DNA from: Megalonaias nervosa | Taxonomy: Eukaryota > Mollusca > Bivalvia > Unionida > Unionidae | NCBI GenBank assembly: GCA_016617855.1 | Contig: JAECUM010092831.1 | Location: forward strand, 248,001-312,000 | Reading direction: 5' to 3' | DNA: 64,000 bases | Shown here: piece by piece, positions 57,709 through 64,000 of the stretch | Numbering within the stretch: the first letter of the stretch is position 1 | Layout of the letters: each line of letters starts with the position of its first letter | Program-made: the position numbers and the translations under genes | The notes under the pieces: model-generated | What the model was told of the DNA's origin: nothing | The model's database searches: none | What the model saw: only the letters and a program-made list of their open reading frames with translations

Positions 57709-58680
57709 TTTCTTCTGCAGAAAACTAGAAATGGAAGATTGTGACTATGGTTGCACTTGATTCTGTCTGCAATCTCCATCAAGGTGATTGGTCTGGTTTG
57801 GTATTTGTGGGATATCAACACTTTGAAGGTTATATTGTGCTGAGGCTGGTAGATTAAGTGCCTTGCCTAAGTATACAGTCTGGTACATGTAGCTCACCTA
57901 GACTGATCTGATGGTGAGAATTGATCCACACCCTTTTTGGCTTGCTTTTGTCATGTTTGTCCAGTTACACTAAATGTTATCCTTCAGAGCATCAAGAGAT
58001 TTTATTTTGACAGAGACCAGCACAAATCCATATTGTACAGCTACATACATGTATATTGTGAATTCCTGCAAAATGCTTGGTCCCGTTGAGCAAAATACTT
58101 GTACCCATTGACCCCCAAATTTAGTTTTTTTTAGGGTCATCAATTGTGACAGTGCATCATTGGAGCACAGGGAGTGCTAGAATGAACCTAACATGTGAGA
58201 GATAGTGCCCACCTTGAGACCTCAATTTGACCAAATAGCTCTGAAGAGTGAGGTTGTCTGGGTGTTTTCTTGCTTGAATAATAGAGACATAGGGACATGT
58301 GTCTGAAACGGAGGAAGTATTGCTGCAAATGGCTATGGATACCTCAGATAGTAGGGCACTTGTCTTGAGCTAAGAACATCCTGGATTTAAGCATCATTTT
58401 AGCTGCAGAATTTCCTCATGTGACATGAGCATACTACATAAAATCTTCCTCCCTACTCAAGCTAGACACTTGTTATCTGAACAGATCAGTGCCCCAAATT
58501 AACTAATTTCATACAGGAATGTCTCAGTTCATCAACTTCATGCATGATATGCCTTTTGGATGTATGTTCACAACCAGTATATACAATATTCCAATATTCC
58601 AGCTGTTGCCTTTTTAATCACACATTTAGTCAGTTAGTTTACACATTTTGTTATTAAAAAATAGAATCACATTTGACAGT

Positions 58681-58685
<5 letters not shown>
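57709..58685. other. Unassigned DNA
   Basis: No recognised feature. Confidence 0.4.

Positions 58686-58740
<55 letters not shown>
58686..58740. repeat. (AT)n microsatellite
   Basis: About 55 bp of alternating AT, followed by a short (AC)n. Confidence 0.97.
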
Positions 58741-58748
<8 letters not shown>

Positions 58749-59613
58749 GTATATGGATTTACAGTGATGTTTATCTTAATTACTTCTCTTGTTTTTCACT
58801 GTATTAGTGACTTAATTATCATGTGTATGGTGTATGTGATCCCTCTCATATTGAGTCAGATTATCCTTAATCTGTTTATGTATTAGGTACATTAATTTGC
58901 ACATATTTCCAACTGCATACCTCTGTACTGTCCCTAGCTACTGCATACCTCTGTATTCCAGTTAAGTATGCCAGGACAGTTCAGAGCACAAATTGGCTTA
59001 TCAGCCAACCATTCACTACTAGGAGAAAGCAAGCCAGTTAGCAATGTCATGGTCATCTTCAAACTCAAGGACAGTCAACACTCAAAATGATCTGCAGTTG
59101 TAATTATAGCATTTTTCGCAACCAGTGTGCACCAGATACGTAGTCATTACTCAGACAATAGGGCATTATTTTTATCACTCAAAATTCTTCTGTTGGATGC
59201 ACTGAAATGCGTAACTGCTGATATAATGAGACAGGTAAACACATAGCATGAAATAGAGATGTGGGGTTCAGAAATGACTGCAGGTGTACATGAAAATACA
59301 TATGGCATAATATAAAATACATTATTACCTCATTAACAGAATTCTAGGAATATGATTGGCCAGTTATCAAGATTTTTAAAAAAAAACAGCATTTCCGTTC
59401 AAAATGAGTCTGGTGGGTTGTAAGAACTTCAACAAGGTTGTAACTGAATCATGATTAACACCCTACTTGATGGGCAGTAAATAAAGGAGTAAAGATATGG
59501 TGGACAACATTTGCATCAAAAGTTAAAATACAGATATCTAATTTATGATCCATATATTTGAAATGATTTTATTATATATAAAAATGAGTTACTGTTTGGT
59601 TGATTTATAGGTG
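58741..59613. other. Unassigned DNA
   Basis: No recognised feature. Confidence 0.4.
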
Positions 59614-60420
59614 TGTTGCAACTATAACAGAAAAGAGAGAAAACCAACAAGTTTTGTAAAATTCAACAAATAATTTTATTTCCCTAGAATACTTAGTGAA
59701 AATTTAAAAGAACTTGCATTATTGTGAATTAAATCCCAAACAGTCCTAAAATTTATATCACAAGTCCAAATGTAGTTCCAATTAAATTCCAGTTGTATTC
59801 CCCATAAATTCTGATACTAAATGTGTTGATGTGCCTGAAGTTCCGAACATGCTAATGTGCCAGTGGCCTGGAATGTGGCAGCGTGTTAGCAGTCATTTGA
59901 TGTATCAAAATAATATAATCCAGAATGTCCTTGTCTGAATTCACTATAATTTGAAATTAATGTTTTAGTTCAAGAATATTATTGAGCACTTTGTAATAAC
60001 AGTGAATAATAATTTGAATAAATAATTCCACTCAAATTAAAGACTGATTCTGCTTCAGATGGTAAGGCAAGAATGAATAATCCCAATGTCAACAAGATTA
60101 TATACCCCTCCACATGACTTAGGTCGCAGTTACCCTTTTCTGAAAATACTCAGTCAACTTAATAGGAAATTTCCATTTTTGGAAGTTTCTTTAGGTCAGA
60201 ATCAAGACTGTATCTGTAACTCAAATTGAAGTAAACATTTTTATTGCTAATATTGATCTGAATATTTAATCCACAATAATGGAGAAATATATTAGCTATT
60301 TATTATGTTGTTTACAAAATGAATTTCACTAGTCATGTGCACTATTGACTTGATTTTGGACAAGGTCAAGTACAAAATACAGATACACATATAATCATTG
60401 AAATATATATGGTAATATTC
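59614..60420 (-). mobile_element. LTR relic (family A), minus strand
   Basis: The minus-strand 3' end is 'ctgttatagttgcaaca'. It shares 'acttgttggttttctctctt', 'tattctagggaaataaaatt' and 'ggactgtttgggatttaatt' with the gypsy LTR remnants at 22 and 24 kb and with the solo LTRs. Similarity fades near 60420, and the expected TGTTA start is not found, so the 5' end of the LTR is lost or too diverged. Confidence 0.75.
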
Positions 60421-60659
60421 AGCAAGAACCTCTTGCAACTGCAACATGCATTCAGTGATTACTTTGTGAACATAAACTAAAAAATTGGATTTCATAGCTT
60501 ATTAAATGATCAAAATTTACCAAAGAAAAATTTCTTCAGAATATCTTAGACATGTAAGTCTCGAAATCATTTTAATTGAATAGGTAAACTTGTCACCAAA
60601 CAGTTACAGGTCTAGATGATATAACAGCTAAATTTACATACACAAGAAAGGTGATAATT

Positions 60660-60902
60660 ATGTATATAACTATGGGCCTGTATCAGTTTTATTGTCACGT
60701 TTGAAGATGTTCAAAAGAAATGTTTGTAATGAATTTAGAAACTACCTGGAATCATGTAATTGACTACGTTCATGGCAATCAGGCTTTCATGAAGGACATT
60801 TATGACACACAGTGCTTACTAGAATGGTGGATGATTGTTTAACAGCAATAGATCAAGGTAACCTGGTAGGTGCAGTGTTTATTGACATTAGAAAAGCTTT
60901 TA
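60660..60902 (+). pseudogene. CR1/jockey-like LINE reverse transcriptase, part 1
   Basis: Frame-broken translation gives 'GPVSVLLSRLKMFKRNVCNE' (RT entry, near 60673), 'FRNYL', a decayed 'QSGFHEGHL', then 'LTAIDQGNLVGAVFIDIRKAF' (motif A, up to 60901). The reading stops exactly where the SINE begins and resumes at 61163 with 'DLVNHK', as expected for 'KAFDLVNH'. Confidence 0.82.
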
Positions 60903-61152
60903 GGGGCCTCAGGTGCTGAGTGGTCTAAAGCACTCACTGTTAGGCATCACTGCCATCTCACCCCTGTCTGTGTGGTTTGAAGTCTCGGCTCAGCCAGTGT
61001 GGGTTCATGAGAAAGCTTGCTGGTAGCTTTCCGTGGGTCATTGGTTCTTTCTGGGGTTTTCCCAGGTTCATCCTCCACCAGTTAAAATAGCCACCATGTA
61101 TAGCCTATATTGTGCTAAAATACAGCAGTAAAACCCATAACAACAACAACAA
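60903..61152 (+). mobile_element. tRNA-derived SINE inserted in the LINE relic
   Basis: The head is 'ggggcctcaggtgctgagtg', with B-box-like 'ggtttgaagtctcggctcag'. The central part has 'gagaaagcttgctggtagct' and 'ggttctttctggggttttcc'. The 3' part has 'ccaccatgtatagcctatat', and the tail is (AAC)n. The flanks gaaaagctttt (60891-60901) and gaaggcttatg (61154-61164) look like a diverged target duplication. Confidence 0.9.
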
Positions 61153-61828
61153 TGAAGGCTTATGACCTTGTTAATCACAAATTTAGCATATATCAAATTA
61201 AGTGTGAAAGTGTAACTTGGTTTCAAGTTTGTCTGGAGGGCATCTGACAAGTTTGTGTTTTTAACAAACTTTCAAAATCTCATGAAGCCAGGTGTTCCAC
61301 AGGGAACAGTTCTTGGACAATTACTCTTTCTGCTGTACATCAGTGATTTACCATGTCAGAATGAGTTATCAACCACTAACATGTTCACAGATTATTCAAC
61401 ATTATATAACATTGGATCAACATTCCATGAGCTAAGCACTAAATTAAATAAGGATTTGGTTAAAGTAAACAATTGTGTGGCACAATGGTATGAAAGTAAA
61501 TGTAGTTAAGTCAAAAGCCATGATAATAGGTAGTCGAACCAAAGTAAAAGCAGAGAAAGAAGACTTCAAAGTAATGCTTAAAGGAATAGATATAGAGCAG
61601 TCTGAAAATTAAAAACTGATCGGCATCATGATTGACAATATCATGAGCTAGAAAATGCAAGCTGATAAGGTCATTAAAAAAGTAAACTCACTGTTTTATC
61701 TCTTGACCAGAATATTAAAAAAGTCTTATCTCCCACATCAACAGAGAAAGATATTCTAAAATGCCTATATTATGCCACATCTACAATATTGCTGTTCTGT
61801 CGGGGGTAATATTGATGCATACAATCAA
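61153..61828 (+). pseudogene. CR1/jockey-like LINE reverse transcriptase, part 2
   Basis: It continues 'YDLVNHKFSIYQIK' (61160-61200). 'MKPGVPQGTVLGQLLFLLYI' (motif B, 61281-61340) is intact. 'NMFTDYSTLYNIG' (61378-61415) stands where FADDSTLY is expected, so the second catalytic Asp is now Tyr. Later come a decayed 'LIGIMIDNIMS' (61618-61650) and a thumb region to 61828, where the hAT-like element begins. Stops are frequent. Confidence 0.82.
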
Positions 61829-63283
61829 CAGGGTTCTCAATAGATGCGTACCCTTGGGTTTTGATGCATGGAATTTTAAAATAACCTATTTTTGACACAT
61901 GGAAATTTTGACTTGTGCATCTTTTTGATGCACATAGATTTGGGCTGGAACATCAGTCTTAATTACCCTTGATTTGCTACCAGCATAGTTTTTTACTAAG
62001 AGTATGCTGTCCATAACAAACTTACTGTATGATGCACTGATTGACATCTGCTCGACAATAGTCTAAACCTTGACAGCCAGTAATATCACACCAGTGGAAG
62101 ATATATATGAACTGGGCGGAGCTAACAGTTCACTGAAATCAGGCTTAGATTCAACTAATTAGGTTGGATTGTTTTGAGGTTACATTTGAAGTTTATAACA
62201 GAGGAAGAGGAAACAATTATGACACGAATGGACTGCCTTTAAAATCAAATATCGGCATTGATATGTTTGGACATCAAATTATAATCAACTGGTTAGAACT
62301 GGAGCATATCATTATGGTGGTTCGCGAAGCCGGTTGTCAATGGAAATGGACCAACTTTAATTGTTTTATTGGCAATTTGCTTCATTTAGCGGGAAGTTTA
62401 AAAGTTCTGAATCATTTATGACTTCACTGGATTGCACTTTAAATTATAATCAGTTAGACAAAACGGGAATATATGGCTTCTCGCTAAGCCAGTTTTCAGT
62501 GTGGAATTGCATTTTATTTTATTGATTAATTAAATGCTTGAATCGGCAAAACGTTTAAAACCTTGAACGTTTTAATTAATGGATCATTCAGAAAAAAATT
62601 GAATGGGCTTATCACTCAGTGCATACATCTGAACCTTAAAATCAACATGGCGCAAAGAAGTATATTTTCTTTTCTGTCTCTGTCTCAGAAATGACCTGCC
62701 AGTGATGAAATTTCTGACCCTCAGACTCCAAAGAAACAGAAAGATAGTGTCAGGTCTGATGAGAAGAAGAAGAGTCAATCTCCGAAATTTGTTAGAAAAT
62801 TTAAGGAAAGTGGAAAAGTGAACTGACAATTCTGTGATGTACAGCCTAGATATTTGAATAATATATAACCTTCATAGTTGTATGGGTATATTTTTGCATA
62901 AAAAATGATTTGAGCGGTTGATAATAGAATATGTTCAAAAGTTGAAAATATAATACAGTATAAAATAATCCTGTCTGTTTCATATACAAAATATACACAC
63001 AGTAACATATTGTTAGAAAGAGAAACACTTTTACAAAAATGAGATTGTATATTTCTTACAAAATACTGTACAAGTATTTCTCATTATTCAGCACGAGTCA
63101 AGAAATCTTAAACATCATTTGTTTCCACCAATAATGAAGAATAACATCTATGGGTTCATGACTGTCCAAAATAATTGACTCTCAAGATTTTAGTTTTGAC
63201 TGGTGAGATTTTCATTTTGACTCCTCAGATTCTGGGTCAAGGGTCAATTGACTCTTCAGTTTGGAAATCTGTTGAGAACCCTG
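61829..63283. mobile_element. hAT-like DNA transposon relic (about 1.46 kb) inserted in the LINE
   Basis: Its termini are CAGGGTTCTCAATAGAT (61829-61845) and, inward from the right, CAGGGTTCTCAACAGAT (63283-63267), 16 of 17 identical. The CAG start and 'GGTTCTCAA' core are typical of hAT ends. LINE RT similarity stops at the left end and resumes right after the right end. The flanks (aatcaa and aatcca) match at 5 of 6, but a full 8-bp duplication is not clear. The interior contains a short transposase-like N-terminus near 62647-62870 but no catalytic domain, so it is a non-autonomous deletion derivative. Confidence 0.75.
62647..62870 (+). pseudogene. Transposase N-terminal fragment (TTF/BED-type zinc region), broken
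   Basis: From ATG 62647 the frame gives 'MAQRSIFSFLSLSQK' then a stop. It continues with a Lys/Ser-rich stretch ('DPQTPKKQKDSVRSDEKKKS'), then 'SPKFVRKFKESGKVN', a stop, and 'QFCDVQ'. In hAT-related transposases of the ZMYM/TTF-type group a similar order (start motif KRxIxxFF, Lys-rich linker, RKFxExW, then CxxC) precedes the catalytic domain. The rest is deleted. Confidence 0.45.
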
Positions 63284-63700
63284 AATCCAGAAGTACTACT
63301 GAAAGAAGAAAGAACAGGGTTATTCTTGATGCCGATACCATCAACATGTCTTTTTAAATCCCATCCACAGAGAACTCAACTTCAAAAGGGTTTGCTAGAC
63401 TACAAATCCTTACATGAGTTGGCTCCAGAATATCTTTAAAGCAATTTTAAATTTGTGAAAAATGTAAAGATGTATTAACTCCTATCCATCTCAAGCAACA
63501 CTTTACATTTGCCTAAAACAAATTCAGATTTTACAAGAGATGTTTTGCTTTCTCAGGAGCCCAACTATGGAATTCCGTTTCACCCTATTTAAGGTCAGCT
63601 GACTTGTCCAAAGGTTGTAAGAATCTTCTTAGTCAGCATCTAAAGAAACAAGCATTGGTACAATTTTATGTAATACAGTACTAGGTACTCTTCTTTAAAG
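63284..63700 (+). pseudogene. CR1/jockey-like LINE reverse transcriptase, part 3 (C-terminal)
   Basis: It resumes after the transposon with 'RKNRVILDADTI' (63310-63345), then 'QKGLLDYKSLHELAPEYL' (63386-63439). A segment with 'NTLYLPKTNSDFTR'-like sequence follows, then 'LWNSVSPYLRSADLSKGC' (63564-63620) and a 'FKNLLSQHLKK'-like end. These are the standard landmarks of the C-terminus of this LINE group (LQKRAARxI, YKxLHxLAPxYL, LWNxLPxxLR). One stop and a frameshift lie between them. Confidence 0.85.
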
Positions 63701-64000
63701 CAATGTTTTTTCATGTACTCACCAGTAACGTCTTGACACAGATTCACTACTAATCTTTATATGAATCCTGTATGTACTCATTTTTAATGTCTTGTACATA
63801 TTTTATTGTGGCAGTAGATCACTTGTCTAGTCTGCAAAAGTTCAAACCCTTCAATGGCTCACCAAACCTCCTAATTTGGAAGCTAAAGAGGCTTGAAGGG
63901 CCTAGGCTTAACTTCCAGTGAAAATATTGTAATCCTTTAGAATTAAAAGCTAGGTCGCTAGTAACTGTAGCCTCACAAGCTCACCTTTTTCAGCAGTCTC
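63701..64000. other. Probable LINE 3' flank, otherwise unassigned
   Basis: No poly(A) or target duplication is identified, so the LINE 3' end is unknown. Confidence 0.4.

Noticed and set aside
61829..63283. Firm 8-bp hAT target duplication
   Set aside because: The flanks match convincingly only over 5 of 6 bases (aatcaa and aatcca). The element call rests on the terminal inverted repeats and the LINE interruption.

Overview
The window looks like AT-rich, repeat-dense nuclear DNA from an animal, most likely a marine lophotrochozoan and probably a mollusc. The reasons are tRNA-derived SINEs with long central domains, an I/Nimb-type LINE with an RNase H domain, tyrosine-recombinase (DIRS-like) retroelements, SCAN-type Gag Ty3/gypsy relics, hAT miniature elements, and no operons or long bacterial-style ORFs. 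Taxonomy is inferred from these element types, not from a marker gene. I find no convincing host protein-coding exon, tRNA gene or rRNA gene. Every stretch with recognisable protein similarity belongs to a transposable element, and each such reading frame is broken.

Layout. 0-8 kb: a 46-bp tandem array, unassigned DNA, a (GT)n tract, a candidate long LTR (minus strand, ending 6298), an RT fragment, a hAT MITE and the 3' end of another non-LTR element. 8-21 kb: an (AT)n tract, a second MITE (9728-9861), an LTR relic (11724-12410), and a SINE split by a 1,988-bp solo LTR with a 5-bp target duplication (15109-17096). A minus-strand SINE then sits between two (GT)n(GA)n tracts. 21.9-24.3 kb: a decayed gypsy element with LTR remnants, Gag, zinc knuckle and protease, but no RT or integrase. 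25.5-28.4 kb: three tandem arrays, the first interrupted by a solo LTR with a 4-bp target duplication. 28.6-33 kb: three SINE copies, one with a perfect 12-bp target duplication. 33.9-37.5 kb: an LTR relic, then a deleted DIRS-like element. 40.1-40.7 kb: an 11-copy 58-59-bp minisatellite. 41.9-43.3 kb: a second SINE family ending in (AC)n and another solo LTR with a perfect target duplication. 44.3-49.9 kb: a near full-length LINE (about 5.6 kb, 12-bp target duplication) inserted into an LTR whose uninterrupted relative lies at 11.7-12.4 kb. 50.9-56.3 kb: a longer DIRS-like element. 57-64 kb: a hAT MITE, a pre-miRNA-sized hairpin, an LTR relic, and a LINE relic carrying both a SINE and a hAT-like transposon.

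The window therefore reads as stacked insertions. Relative ages can be deduced at several nests: SINE before LTR at 15-17 kb, tandem array before LTR at 25.8 kb, LTR before LINE at 44 kb, and LINE before SINE and hAT at 60.7-63.7 kb. No complete, evidently active element is present. The most useful observations are the LINE with its internal empty-site comparator, the DIRS-like pair with same-orientation terminal motifs, the SINE split by a solo LTR, and the hairpin at 57637-57708.
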